From Rhynochetos jubatus (lineage: Eukaryota > Chordata > Aves > Eurypygiformes > Rhynochetidae): a DNA stretch of 64,000 bases. Numbering within the stretch: position 1 is the stretch's first letter; the number at the start of each line of letters is the position of its first letter. Location: contig CM050651.1 in NCBI GenBank assembly GCA_027574665.1, positions 5,209,501 to 5,273,500 of the forward strand. The letters are read 5' to 3'. Positions 26,401-39,829 of this stretch are shown here, in pieces. The notes beneath the pieces were generated by a model. That model was not told where the DNA came from. It did not search any database and saw only the letters and a list, made by a program, of their open reading frames with translations. The translations under genes were made by a program, and so were the position numbers.

Positions 26401-29400
26401 CTGTGCCACACTTAGGCCTTTCTTGGCAACAGGTCAGCGCAGGAGAGCAACAGAACTGTGGTGGTACAAGTCAGCAGCACATCTAAATAAGCTGCAATGA
26501 GAACAAGATGTGTCCACACCTGAAAGCACTTCCATGAGTTAACTGGTTAGGAAAAAAAAAAAGTGTTTGTGTATCCAAGTGTGAATATGAAAAGTATTTT
26601 CAGTGGAACACTTCTGATATTTAAAAAGTGGTGGGAGGGGGGGAGGCAAGAAGTATTTCTGTAAAGATCGGTTTTGCAAGTGTTACAGTTTTATCTTGCC
26701 CTTTAAGACTAAAGGGAGGAGGGAGGAAGAGGAATGATGATTCAGAAATAAATCTGAATCATTTTTCCCTGGAACGATGCTTAGAAGAAGATAGTATTAA
26801 GCCTGCTATATTCAGAGTTAACATCACAATATAACTCTTGGGCACGAATATTTCTAATTTGTCACTTAAATTCTCTAATTCAAATGTTTAACCTGGTGCC
26901 TTTAATCTAAATGAATTAACATCACCATAATGACCTAATGAAGAATCTGATCTGCAAACTAGCACACTCTTTCTGAGACAAAAGAAAGATGGAATCAGAA
27001 TCTAGTATTCCTTGAAAAAGGGTAACGTACAAAAGGACAGAGGTTTGCTGAAGCTGCTTCACACCACCTCAGCTGAACCTGATACTGGTATCATTGAAGG
27101 CTCCCAATGAAGCAGATACAAACTGATTTCATACCCTATTTCTGTGCCCCTTCCACCCATCCTGCACTTGGTGAGGTGGCTTCTCATCTCCTAGTCAGCA
27201 CCCTGTGGAAGTGGTGGGAAACAGGTTTTTTTACAGCTTCTTGGAAGCCCTCCATGCCCTTCAGGCAGCATGCTTAGGCCAGAGGAGCAGCAGGATTCAC
27301 CACATAGGTAGTGCTGCACCTCCGTAACCCTGGTTCTGCAGCTGGTGGACCGGACCCCCTTGGCCTTGTGGAAGAACAGCAGAAGGTAACTTTTCCTGAG
27401 CACAGCTTAGCAAGTCGCAGCCTTCATGAATTGCAATACAGAGTTTACAGACTGCGGTGACCTCTCTATTATTGTGGGATTACACTTAGAATAGGCTTTT
27501 TCAGAAAGGGAAAGTTTACCACTTAGAGGATATATTTTAATACTTCAGAAGTCTTTCTGGGTTTCATATATATAGCAGGAATTCTAGAAATACACACTGA
27601 AGTGTGTATGCATATGTAAACACACATATAGCTACACCTGATCCAGTACATTCAGCTGTTTGGTGATTCATTAACATGAACCCAGTAAGTGTATTTTGCC
27701 CTCAATTATATCTATTTATATTTAATTTTTAAATATTTGAAACCAGATTTCCTCAACGCTTAGAGTATCTAATATTTCTTCCCCTGATTCATACAGAAGA
27801 ACGCTCACATCACCCATTGAAAGTGATGTGTGTTTTGTAATGGGAACATTTTCAGCTAATTGCCAAGTACAGAACCTTTTATTCAGATTTTACTAAGTCT
27901 AAATACATGTGAGGAGCTTTGGTTTTGTAAAGGCTGGTTTCACATTCTACTAAACACAGAGCTGTGAACAGAAAGTGATTTACCTGAGTAAAGGACTTCA
28001 AAATAGAGCCTTTGAGCAGCACAGTGAAAGATCTATGAAGAACTATTCTGTCAAAATTTTGTTTGGAGAAAACCCTAAAGACCCAGTTTATGTAATTCAA
28101 ATGAGGAAGATTTAGTTAATTACCACATGCAACTTGAACTTCTGACATTCTTCAATACACTGCTCATATACCCTAAGAAACTAAATCTTAGTCATGCATC
28201 CCTAACTGATTTCATACTGTCCCCCAGTCTGTCTTGGGAAAACTCTCTGTACAGTTTGGCAGTTCTCAGCATCATGTTCATCATGCAGTGAGTCAAAGAT
28301 GACTTATGCTGTAGTCTAAATCATTCTTAAGCTATAATGTTTTTTGGGATCGTTTGGTCCTTTTTTTTTTTCTCTCCTTTGCTTAATTATTTTCTGTACA
28401 TAATTGATAATTATTTGTGTAAAAGTTACAAACTGTAACCCCAGCATAGGAGAGGTTATATGTGCTCCCCCCACCTAATAAACCAAAAAGGGCAAGCAGG
28501 CTCAAGCAAACTTCATATTAGCCCAAAGATCAATGCTGGAACTTTTGGCAGGTTTCTTCCTCAAGCAATCAATATCCTACTCCAAACACAGTCCATATTT
28601 CAGGGGGGATGTGTTTGATAAGCCACCTGCTGCTCTTAATAAGGACAAAGACCATAAATTTGAAAGGCAACCTACCTAAGAAAGGCAGCCAGCATTTTCT
28701 TCCTAAACGATTTGATTTAAAGGCCAAAATTAATTACTATCTCAGAATTACTGCCACAATTGGACTCTGTTACCTTCTGTTGGGGTTCAATCTGCAAACA
28801 GCTGCCATCCCCTCTGAGGCAGGAGGGAAGATTTCCAGAGGAGCGAGAGGACAACAGCTGTCCCTTGACTCCCCTTCATTGCAGTGGTCTGTTTCTACTC
28901 ATAGGAAAATCCTTTCTAACCCAAGTAGCACACGAAGAGTTTATGTTCTCCAAGAGAGAGTGTAGCAATGAATCTAAAGCTGAGTAGACTGAGGACAGAA
29001 GTTATTTCTGAACCTCACAAAACAGGTTACTTTCCCATTTTACTCCCTATTTCTGTAGCAGTCTTTACATAATGTCAGTTTAACTCACAGCTTAGCTTTC
29101 CCCCTTTATAAAATATTCAGACTCAGGAAGACTGTGAAATAAAGTATTTTTAAGAGCTTGACTAGCATGAAGGTCTGCTCAGAAATCCACATGAGATATG
29201 AAACTATATTACTAATTTACTTAATTCAACTTTATTAACACAGAAGGAAAGATTTCCCCTCTTCCCTGGATCTAGTGCTTGATGTTCCTAGACTCGAATT
29301 ATTGGGGTTTTTCCAGTTACTAAGAGACAACATCTCAGCATAGACAGTCAAGTATGAACTGTTCTCCTGTGGTCCTGCCCACTCTTCACTACTACCAGAG

Positions 29401-30478
29401 AGCAGATTTTTGAGCCTGCTCCAGAGGATCTTTGCCTTCAACGATGAAACTAGTTAATTAGCAGGTCTTTCATTGGGCAGCATAACGTGGGTGAACGTAG
29501 CTCACTACTCTCCAATATAAGTTACATATTGAGGAGACCACATTTACTTGCATTTGACTTCCTGCTGTCTTTCATTCTTGTTTCAACTCAGAATTATATC
29601 CAAGTCCATCTATATACATTCCCTAAATGCTTTAATGAGGATGGGTAGCTAGTGAATTACCAAAAGGTTACAGAAACTGTTCTTGGCTCATTTCTATCCC
29701 TCACACATGCATTCATGTTCAAAGACCAAGGTCTCTCTGGGAGAAGTATTCATCACTGCCACAACCTTCCCTACACATGTTTATGGTAAGAGGATCCGTG
29801 GTTCTTCCATTCACGCAAAGAAAAATTTAGAGGGAGGATACCCAGCCAGCTATTGATAGACCAGAAAAACCATACATATCCTTATCAGGGTTTGCTCTAC
29901 CTCAAGACTTTGTCAACCACCTTGAGAGGACTGACTGCTCCCTAGTCCCTCATTAGGAAGCTCTGTAGCCAGTAGATACAAATTGTTGATGCTGACTACT
30001 GATTTAGAGAGGTCCTGTTTTTCAAACTTATTTGAGACTATATGAAATGAAGCAACCCAAGAAAGAATTCTTTCCTTGAAAGTGATTTGAAGAAGCTCTC
30101 CAACCACTAAAGCATAAATTTACTGGTCAACTCTGACCATTTAAGACAATATATTTCATTGTTTTGTTACTTATTTAGATTGTTCTGCAAGGTACAATTT
30201 ATAAAAGTTAAAATTCCTTAGAGAAAAATCAATATTATCACTTCAGCCCAGCAATATATTGTATCTTCCATGGTAACCCCTTCAAAGAAGCAGTAGTCAT
30301 TAGGTTAAGACTGGAGGAGGAGACAATCCTTCCTGGAACACATTTTATACTTAATCTGAAGAGATGCACAAAACAGTTGAAGTATTTAAACTGAAATACT
30401 GTGCTGAGCATCAAGGTGTGCATTTTATCCAAATCATTAATTATTCAGCTTTTTGGTTTTAAGCTTGCCCTTTTTTTT

Positions 30479-30499
30479 GGGGGGGGGGGGTGGGGGGGG
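30479..30499. repeat. Poly-G tract
   Basis: Twelve Gs, one T and eight Gs in a row, preceded by a T run. Such a tract is prone to sequencing and replication slippage and could form a quadruplex. Confidence 0.95.
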
Positions 30500-31138
30500 T
30501 GTGGATGGCTCTCTATTTTCTTTAGCTCCCATCACCCTCCTAGGTCCCTCTAGTTACACATCTAAGATTTAGCAAATGTGTAGAAAATTCTAAAACCCTT
30601 AGCAAATGGATTCCATGGCATTAATGGATTAGGCACACTAATTTTTCTGTATTGGTTTGCTTCTCTACTGACAGAAAGAAAACTGTTCTTTGCTCTTTAT
30701 AGAAGTTACTATAAGTTGTCGCAGTAAGTATGCCAACCTCCACTGATACTTTTCTGCCAGCTCCAAAGCATTAACGTGGTGTGTTCATTAGCTGCTAATT
30801 TTTACTGGCATTTCAGAGGGCTGTAATGTAGCTATTATGTGCCAAATACAATGCAGCGGGGCTGCTGTTTGAAATGGTTCTGTAGGTGTAGCTCTCCTTT
30901 ATAAAACATGCCATGTATTTATCTTTACAGAAGACATTGTTCAGCAGATGAACATTCGTCCGTATTCAAGATGTGGTGTATCATTAAGGAAAACTATGGG
31001 CTCACACTGGTGGATATTAGGAGGAGGGAAAGAGGAACCGAGCACGTGAACTTGGAAAGAATGTGTTATTGGGTAGAAGTTTATTCCTGAGCCTGAACTA
31101 TGCAGAAGGAATATAGGGTATAGCTAACTAAGAAAAGC

Positions 31139-31168
31139 TATATTATTATTATAATTATTATAATTATT
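31139..31168. repeat. ATT/AAT microsatellite
   Basis: A trinucleotide-like run built from TATTATTATTATAATTATTA units, followed by a T-rich acceptor-like TTTTCAG. Confidence 0.9.
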
Positions 31169-34100
31169 TTCAGACTTCATCAGTAAAAGTAAACTTCCAC
31201 TAAAAACAGGCATGATATTCAGCAAACAACTTCAGTAGTAGCACTATTAATACATAAATGAAGATGAAGCTTACAGCAGCATCCCATGCCTGTGAAGATA
31301 CAGCATTCTCAAACTGCTCATATGTGGCTTACAATGTCTATACAGACATTTTAGACAAATAATAGTATAGCTTCAACTAATTACCACAATTCCCCTGACA
31401 CTGTAGTTTTAAAGGTCAAGTAGGGTATTTCTAAGCAGTTCAGTTTTTGAAGCAAACTAAGAAGAAATTAAAATTTACGGAAGGAGCAGGGGTGCATAAC
31501 CTTCTTTTGAACTCAGCCATGTGGAATTCAGTGATTAGAGCTGAATTAATATACTGAAGAATAAATTAAGCTCAAGTTTATTTTCAAGTAGTTCATATGA
31601 TGTACATCTCCATCTTAAAATAGTTTCTGAACAGTTTACATATTTGCAGACATCTTTAATGTAAAGGAAATGTATAGTAAAAATAGAACGCAAAGGAAAA
31701 GCGTTGCTACTTTGCTAATCCCTGGCTTGCCTCCACACCAGCATTAAATCACTTGTTCCTCCAAATTCTTCATTCCTTTTCTATCCCAACATATACTTCT
31801 ACTTAAAATAGAAAAGTGCATTGTTTAAGGACTGGAAGATCAAGGGCATTTCTCACAAGCTTACTAGCAATCACTAGAATAGGAACAGTTAAGAGAAAAT
31901 GGTGTTTTTTTCAAGTGTTTCCAGTATAGCACCTGTATTCCAAAACACATGGTTCATATAGATAATTGCCTGCTTTCATGTCCTTGCCAGGAAGTACTGG
32001 AAATTTATCTCTGACGTGATACAAAAGAACAGCTTTGTTAATATTAGCAATTTTTCTATTTAGTCTTTTTTAGGAGACATTCTTAGCCTACTAGAAAAAA
32101 GCCTTATCAAAACTCACTCGTTAAACATAAGCAAGGTAAGAGTACTTTGCATGACGTTCTTCTAGAACCTTTTGAAGTTATTAACACTGCAGAATTGCTA
32201 CCTAGCGTCAAACTTTTCACGCATTTTTTGACGGAGGTCTTAGGCAAAACTGCCTTCCTGTTCATGTTCTGCAGGAAAATGTATGTTGTCCCTTAGAGAT
32301 CTGCTCTCCTCCTTCCAAACCTGGTATCCTCCAGATTACCAACCGCAAGTACATCAGGTCTCTTCCAAGAGGTAGTAACAATAATCCCATTTTGCTAATG
32401 TCTAACTATTTGCGTCATTACTATATGTTTATCAATGTGAGTGTCTGTATCCATATTTAAGTGGTAAGTGGGGGTGGAGAGACCAAAAGGTGTGCTTCAC
32501 TGATCAGACTGCTGTTCATAGCCTCCAGGCTGGTATAGCAGTGCTCGCATTTCCAAAGACGTGCGCTAGACCCTTATTTATCAGGGGTTTCGAGCATCTC
32601 TCCCTTCCATAAAATCAGTAAGCTTCTGAGCAAGGCAGAGTCTAAACTGAACCCAAAGAAGACTTCAGCTGAGGTTCTGAAGCAGCCCAGGAAGTTTTAC
32701 AGACAGGAGTTCTCTCTGGGAGACGCACCCCAGCACTGTAGGACTCCGGGCAGAGGTTCAGGGAAGCTGCTCAGGAGGCCAGTGGGATGCAGGTACAGGG
32801 AAAACCATGTTTCCAATAATCCTTTGGTGTAGAAATGCTTCCCTTATTTACCCACTAAAGTCTATAAACAACAGTACCCATGTTACCTATTTTGGATGCT
32901 GTAAATAATTTCATTTGTATTTTAATCTAATCTGCTTTGAATTAAAGGTCATTTCCAATTGAAAATGTAACTGCTCACCAAAGGATAAGGTATCCAGCTA
33001 CCAGGGATTAAATAACAAGCATGCACATCCCACACACAGCATTTCAGGAGACAAACACGTTATAAGATATGATTCCATGAAAGTAGTTGTACTAACTCTC
33101 ATACTGTTATATACAAGACTTGGAAGAGCAGGAACCATCTTCCACTAGCAACTGACATCCAGGAGCTCTCCTCACCTGCTGTCAGTGTAGCAGACCTTGA
33201 AGAGTTTTGGTGGTTTGCATGGTTGGTTTAGGGTTTTTTTGTTTAGTTCTTAAGTTTATTTCAGTTTCCTTTAATGAAAAGGATATTGGGCTCATCTGAC
33301 TTCTACTTACAGCGCAGTACTTTCTACTTTCATACCCCTAACTGTGACACTAGCTCTGTATTACCTATTTGGTTGTCAATCTCATGCTGCCCAGGTATTA
33401 GGGTATATCAAGGAGCAGCTATGAGCTTCCAACACCACCCACCACAATACACAGGTCAGGTCACTCCACCCCATTGAGTCAGTCCCTAAATAAGGCTCAA
33501 GAACCCAGGTAAAAAAATCAATGTAGCAAAATTGAGGGTTATTTCCAGCTTCCACTGAAATGGATAAGATCTTTTACACAAAATCCTTTGTTGGTCTACC
33601 TATAAGCATTGTCGTAATTATTTGACAGCATTGTATGAAATTGATTAAAAGTTCAATAATAGAAAATTACTCTTGTTCTTAGAAGGACCACTGAAAAATA
33701 GCAGGGTGATTTGGAAGTTTAATTGATGCACTTTGTGATGACAACACCAGTAAACAAGCTGTAACTTGAAGAAATTAAAGTCTTTGGTACCATTTTAAAA
33801 AGGTACCAATCTACAAGTAGCAAGCTGATTAATTAACAGAACAGACTGAAAGCTACTAAAGAGTTATCCATCTTCAAATTCTGTAACCAAGGCATAACAC
33901 TGATTCAAACACATTAATCAACCCACACCCATTCAGCAGCTGTACAGAAATATTACTGATTACTCACTATGCATAAATTCATCAATTAAGTCCATTAGCA
34001 GACTTAAATAATTTCTAATAAAATATTACCTTAAGTGACTTCCTTGTGTGTACAGAAGACAAAGTATGGTTGGTTGGTTTTCTCAGCAGGGTAGAAGGTC

Positions 34101-36069
34101 ACCACCCTGCTAGCTGGGGGCCAGGAGTCTCAACAGTTGTAGCTAGAATAGCAGCAATGATCTACTTACTTATCTCTCAATTCACAGACTGTTCCTGTCA
34201 CCATTAGCTGATGGTTTTAGTCATTATCCAGCTTACATTACTAGAAATATGCCCTTGTATTCACTAGAAAATACTTAAGCTAAAAAGAAAAGGGGAATAA
34301 CTTATTTCCTAGGATGGCAGAAAGCTTAACTTCTTTCATTTAAAAGGTGTTTTTCCAGGATCCAGCTATGGCTGAGAAGTGGCTGTGTATGAAGTGCCAA
34401 CACCAAACATCCAAACAGATCAACAGCAGATACTCTATTCAGTTTTTTCATCCATGTTGATGGGCATCAGAAAAAAGTGCGCAATCAGCATGCACCAACC
34501 GTAATGCAACTCAGTAAGCTACCAGCTGCTAGATCGTTGACTAGTCCACCTTTCTCTTCTGCATTTTCTCCTGAGATAATAAGATTTTTGGTACCATTTG
34601 GGTAGTAACTCCTTAGTTTAAAAAAAAAAAAAAAAAAAAAGTGAAGTCACCTCTTAACTACCTTTCACAGAGATATTTAATGGGCTCAGTTAACACTAGT
34701 AGGTTTTGTTATGCTCCTATGAATAAAAATTCTGGTATCACACTAAAAATTACAGAAGGATATAGAGTTACCTCAGAATTCAAGAAAAGGCTAATGACTG
34801 CTAAAGGAAGTGGTTTTGATCATCAGTACACAAACAAAACTTATCTTCTGTTTCTATCTACTTGTCTTGGGTTTATCTATAGTATGTATTAATTCTCCAA
34901 AGTTGCAAAGAAATCACAGTGTTAATGCATGTATCTAACTCTTCCGGCTACACGGATTACCTCAAGTCTTTTATCAGCATTTGTGTTGTCTGCAATTATA
35001 TTAAAAACAAATTTGCTCCTGGCTACTGTCTAAGAATAATCTAATAATCAGAAAGTTGTATTCTAAGAAAAAAAAAAAAAGACCAAACACAGACACACAA
35101 AACAGGCCTTTTCCTTAATTTCTAAATGATAGATCTCTGTGTCTTTTCAGATAACATAACTGTTGTGTGACGACGTATTTGCAATGCAGTTCAGCTCTAC
35201 GAAGAAAAAATTTTGACTTCGTTTTTCCTAATTACATTTCTCTAAATCAAAACAACTTTTCAGCGTTAGTAAGACTCCGGTCAAGCATGTGAACTACCTT
35301 GAGCTCATCCTGAATACTTGGTTTTCTTGATTTAAGTAAAGTCCAGTAATATAATTAGGATTTATACTCCCTGTGAAAAATTACTGATGCTATTTTGTAT
35401 GTCCTCTTTCAGAAGAGTAGTAACACTATTAAGACATTTCTTTTAAAGCTGATTTAATTATCATCTGCTACATAACTTAAGATCCTTTTTGTAGATAAAC
35501 TTGTTGGGTGCAAGCAGTATTGGTACCAATTGTCATGAGCTGATGCATTTCACAGCTGTAGACAGCTATGGCCTTTAGCATAAACCCCTGCTGCTTTGCA
35601 GTTTTGAATGATGTCCTTCATCAATATTTCTCTGCTCTACTTTGTGACAGTATGAAACTTACTCAGTAGTAAAAAGCATCTTTACTTCCCTAATGTGAAA
35701 AACCAGTGACAACTGCAAAATCATTTTGACATTTGGAGAGTTGTTAACATGCTCACATTCTCTTTAGCATCTTGAACATGCTAATTACAAATTTCATTAC
35801 TAGGGAAAAAAAAAAGCAGTAAGCTCAAATCTTGAATTCGGCTGCATCTTCTTCTCACTACATGATCACATTAGAATGATGAATTTGGGATAAAGTAAGG
35901 TACTGGCTTATGCCACTTCAGAGCACTACCACGTTTGGGAAATAAGAGTCTTACTAAAAATTGCACAAAACTAAGTAAAAGAATGAAGTCAGTGATATTC
36001 ATGTAGCAAATGGCACAGTGGTTCCCCAGTGCCAGAGGTGACATGCGTCCTTTGTCAACTACACACTGG

Positions 36070-37553
36070 AACTCGTGATGCGAAACCTCTATCCATCATA
36101 TTTGAAAAGTCATGGCAGACTGATGAAGTTCCCTCTGACTGGAAAAGGGGAAACATAACCCCCATCTTTAAAAAGGGGAAAAAGGAGGACCTGGGAAACT
36201 ACAGGCCAGTCAGTCTCACCTCTGTGCCTTGCAAGATCATGGAGCAGATCCTTCTGGAAATCATCCTAAGGCACATGAAGAATGAGGAGGTGATTGGTGA
36301 CAGCCAACATGGGTTCACCAAGGGCAGATTGTGCCTGACAAATCTGGTGGCCTTCTGTGATGGGGTCATGACCTTGGTGGACAGAAGACAGCCAACTGAC
36401 GTCATCTACCTGGACTTGTGCAAAGCCTTCAATACCGTCCCACACAACAGATCCTTGTTCTAAACTGGAGAGGCATGGATTTGATGGATGGACCGCCTGA
36501 TGGATGAAGAACTGGCTGGCTGGTCGCACTCAGAGAGTGGTGGTCAATGTTTGAGTGCAGACCAGTGATGAGCAGTGTTCCACAGGGGTCGGTGTTGGGA
36601 CCCATCCTGTTTATCATCTTCATCAGTGGACGATGGCATCAAGTGCACCCTCAGCAAGTTTGCTGACAACACCAAGCTGTGTGGTACGGTTGACACGCTG
36701 AAGGGAAGGGATGGCATCCAGAGGGACCTTGACAGGCTGGAGAGGTGGGCCTCTGCCAACCTCATGAAGTTCAACAAGGCCAAGTGCAAGGTCCTGCACC
36801 TGGGTCAGGGCAATCCCAAGCACAAGGACAGGCTGGGTGGAGAATGGATAGAGAGCAGCCCTGAGGAGAAGGACCTGGGGGTACTGGTGGATGAGAAGCT
36901 GAACATGAGCCAGCAGCGTGCGCTGGCAGCCCAGAAAGCCAACCGGATCCTGGGCTGTATCAGGAGAAGTGTGGCCAGCAGGGTGAGGGAGGGGATTCTC
37001 CCCCTCTACTCTGCTCTTGTAAGACCCCACCTGGAGTGCTGTGTCCAGCTGTGGAGCCCTCAGCATAAGAAGGATATGGACCGGTTGGAACTAGTTCAGA
37101 GAAGGCCAAGAAGATGCTCAGAGGGCTGGAGCACCTCTGCTATGGGGACAGGCTGAGAGAATTGGGCTTGTTCAGCCTGGAGAAGAGAAGGCTCCGGGGA
37201 GACCTTATTGCAGCCTTCCAGTACCTGAAGGGGGCCTACAAGGAAGCTGGGGGGGGACATTTTACAAGGGACTATCCTGTAGCAACAGGACAAGGGGTAA
37301 TGGGTTTAAACTGAAAGGGGGGAGATTTAGATTGGATATCAGGAAGAAATTCTTCACAGAGAGGATGGTGAGGCACTAGAACAGGTTGCCCAGAGAAGCT
37401 GTGGGTGCCCTATCCCTGGCTGTCTTCAAGGCCAGGCTGGGTGAGGCTTGGAGCAACCTGGTCTAGTGGAGGGTGTCCCTGCCCATGGCAAGGGGGTGGG
37501 AACTAGATGATCTTTAAGGTCCCTTCCAACCCTAACCATTCTGTGATTCTATG
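36070..37553 (+). mobile_element. 5'-truncated CR1 LINE retrotransposon
   Basis: This is the 3' part of a chicken-repeat-1 (CR1) non-LTR element. It covers the second half of the reverse transcriptase and the 3' untranslated end. Recognisable landmarks in order are [39 protein letters not shown] (all in 36080-36330), FADNTK near 36660, [21 protein letters not shown] (about 37000-37040) and [16 protein letters not shown] (about 37160-37210). It ends with the CR1 terminal octamers ATTCTGTG (37538) and ATTCTATG (37546-37553). The copy is dead: the 5' part is absent, the frame shifts at least between 36460 and 36580 and again near 37100, and the catalytic F-A-D-D reads F-A-D-N. The 5' edge is uncertain by about 30 bases. 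CR1 inserts without fixed target duplications. Confidence 0.95.
36080..37314 (+). pseudogene. Broken CR1 ORF2 reverse transcriptase
   Basis: The coding remnant within the CR1 element lies in three frames: up to 36463, 36575-37156 and 37114-37314. The first piece holds fingers and palm motifs up to [14 protein letters not shown], where families usually have a Phe-Ser-Lys-Ala-Phe-Asp motif; here the final Asp of that first catalytic motif is Asn. The second piece holds the F-A-D-D equivalent as FADN. So two of the catalytic aspartates are changed, besides the frameshifts. The piece could not make active enzyme. Confidence 0.85.
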
Positions 37554-38533
37554 CCTCAAGAAAACAAGAGGGGTAAGAAAAGACAGAGGACGCATGCACA
37601 CCCCATCATTTCACTCAGTCTCTGGGTGGAAGCACAGACCTGATTCTTTAATTCCCAGTGTGCTATGGCTCTACTGCCAAGAAGAAATCCTCTGCCAGAA
37701 ACAGTCTTGCATCTGACCACATTCTACCAGAAACTCTTTAAATTGGGCACATTTTTTTTCTCCAGATATTTACCTATAAGATGCAGTAAGAGTACCACAT
37801 GATTAAGTCATCAGTTCATAACTTAGGGCACTGCTTTTTGCAAGTTTGTGAAAGGGTACATCACTACAAATAATGAAATTTGTAATCTTACGTGCAACCA
37901 AAACAATTTCTTCAGCAAGACAGCCATGTACATGAAAGCTTCCTTACCAAAAATTCTTATCCTCCACATATGCATATAAACAATATATATAATTGACTTC
38001 TGTTCCACCATACAAACATTTGATATACATAAAAATTTCTTTACTGTTTTAATCTAGGAAAGATATAAAGTTGAAATACCACCAAGCTTTTTAATCAGGA
38101 GACGTAACAGCATATTTGTGTGCATGTCCTACTGAGTCATGATAGTCTAAGTACAGCAAGGTGTAGAGAAAACTGAGCAGAATCAGCTAGTGTAGCACAA
38201 TAAACAGGCCTTCAAGCACAGACGCTTTTCTTTGGCTCTAAGACTGAAAGAGCCTTCTAAGGAAAGGCAATCAATTCACCTCCAGAAGCAGGAGGTTGAA
38301 GTTACTGTTTCTACACTGGACCTGACGAAAGGCTTGCATGGGTCTCATATACATAACCCCCAAGCTTCTCTCAGTAAGAGCAGTTTTCTGGGAGAACAAC
38401 CCTTAAATGAGATCATGTAAATAAGTGTCCCAAGCCCTTCAACTTCAGCAAGTGGCATTGTAAACAGAACAAAATTAAACATATAACAGTAATGAGTCTT
38501 TTATTAGAAACAGTATGCTTTTTTTAAAGCATC
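37554..38533. other. Unique DNA between CR1 and LTR
   Basis: No exon with paired splice sites, RNA gene or repeat was recognised in this stretch. Confidence 0.5.
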
Positions 38534-39104
38534 TGTGCTGGTTTTGGCTGTAATGAAGTTAATTTTCTTTGTGGTAGCTGGTACGGGGCTGTGTTTTGGA
38601 TTTGTGCTGAAAACAGTGTTGATAACACTGTTTCCATTACAGCTGAGCAGTGCTTACACAGAGCCAAGGCCTTTTCTGCCTCTCGTCACCCCACCAGCGA
38701 GGAGGCTGTGGACACACAAGAAGTTGGGAGGGGACACAGCTGGGACACCTGGCCCCAACTGACCAAAGGGTAAGTTCTGATAGCATGTGAATTTATGCTC
38801 AGCATGTAAAGCTGGGGGAAGGAGGAGGAGGATGTTGGGAGTTATGGCATCTGTATTCCCAAGTAACCATTATGTGTGATGGAGCCCTGCTTTCCTGGAG
38901 ACACATGCTTGATGATGGGAAGTGGTGAACAAATTCCTTGTTTTGCTCTGCTTGTGTGCACAGCTTTTGCTTCACCTATTAAACTGTCTATCTCAACCCA
39001 CACATTTCCTCACTTTCCCAATTCTCTCTCCCATCCCACTGCAGAGGGGGTGCAAGTCAGCATCTGCGCGTTGCTTCGTTGCTGAGCGGGGTTAAACTAT
39101 GACA
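38534..39104 (+). mobile_element. Solo LTR of an avian endogenous retrovirus
   Basis: About 571 bases starting TGTGCTGGTTTTGGCTG and ending near GGGTTAAACTATGACA. It is the same family as the minus-strand copy at 14918-15508 and reads in parallel with it over its full length. The TATA position is degenerate here (TGTAAA at 38805-38810, against TATAAA in the other copy), while the ATTAAA polyadenylation signal is kept at 38978-38983. No gag, pol or env remnants flank it, so a solo LTR is likely. I could not see a clear target-site duplication at these edges. The two open frames at 38535-38773 are by-products of the LTR. Confidence 0.85.
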
Positions 39105-39829
39105 CCACACTGTCATCAGTTTCATAACAACATAAATAATAAGCTAAGCCCTCCCTTCCCAAGGCATTTCTTTACATAATAAATGTCCATGGGGAAGATG
39201 ACATGCTGCACTGTTAAGCTGTAGCACCCAAATCAGCTTCACTGTTGCCTACACTCCATCACAGTGGGACTGAATCATGCTGCAAAGGGAAATCTTGTGT
39301 TGCCTTCAGTTTTAAAATCCAGCTTTTCTACATATCCAGTATATAGAGATTATTGTTTTTTGTCTGCTAATTGCCACAGATTGTGATTATCTATTTATAT
39401 CTTTAAAAATACCCCTAAACACACTGCAAAATTCTTGCCAGAGGATTCAGAGGGAAAAGTGATCAATCATTTGGCAGATACTGCGTTTTTCTGCACAACC
39501 AAACTATATTACTGTTTCTTATTTAAAAAGAAAAAAAACCAAACATACCACAGTTCATGGGGAGGGGAAAAATAAATAACTAACCAAATGAGGAAATCTT
39601 TGGTTTTAAATCTAATCTAGAATGGAGCTGTAACCCACCTACAGATTTTTACTTAATCATTTTGTCTGCATGTGGCAGGTATGCACGTTTTACATGATAG
39701 CCATTTCTAGCAGGCTCATCTTTGAGGGGGCTATAGCTGCTACTCTGAAACAACACGTCTCAAACTCACAAAATGGTAAAGCATTAACAGACTGCAGTCC
39801 AACAAGGATATCTACAGTTGGTGGTTGTC
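39105..39829. other. Unique AT-rich spacer between LTRs
   Basis: Nothing recognised. A short A run lies at about 39530 and there are no paired splice sites. Confidence 0.5.

Larger units (their letters stand above)
20875..36069. other. Long intron-like stretch, no firm gene
   Basis: About 15 kb of unique DNA. Noted inside it are T or A runs at 21915-21931, 22498-22513 and 34620-34640; a 14-base tandem repeat at 23471-23498; a G run at 30479-30499; an AT-rich ATT/AAT microsatellite at 31139-31168; a conserved-element-like block at 30760-30900; and two weak exon possibilities at 25410-25484 and 30931-31072. No recognisable transposon apart from the simple repeats. Confidence 0.4.

Noticed and set aside
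28609..28965. 118-codon plus-strand open frame overlapped by another frame
   Set aside because: Two overlapping frames are open at once, no paired splice sites are present and no family is recognised.
30931..31072. Plus block with strong acceptor (TTTATCTTTACAG) and donor TTGG|GTAGAA
   Set aside because: Its phases are 2 to 0, so it cannot sit between exon A and exon B without breaking the frame. The donor is only fair. It might be an alternative exon, but support is too thin.
36623..37066. 147-codon minus-strand open frame
   Set aside because: It is the antisense of the CR1 reverse transcriptase remnant.
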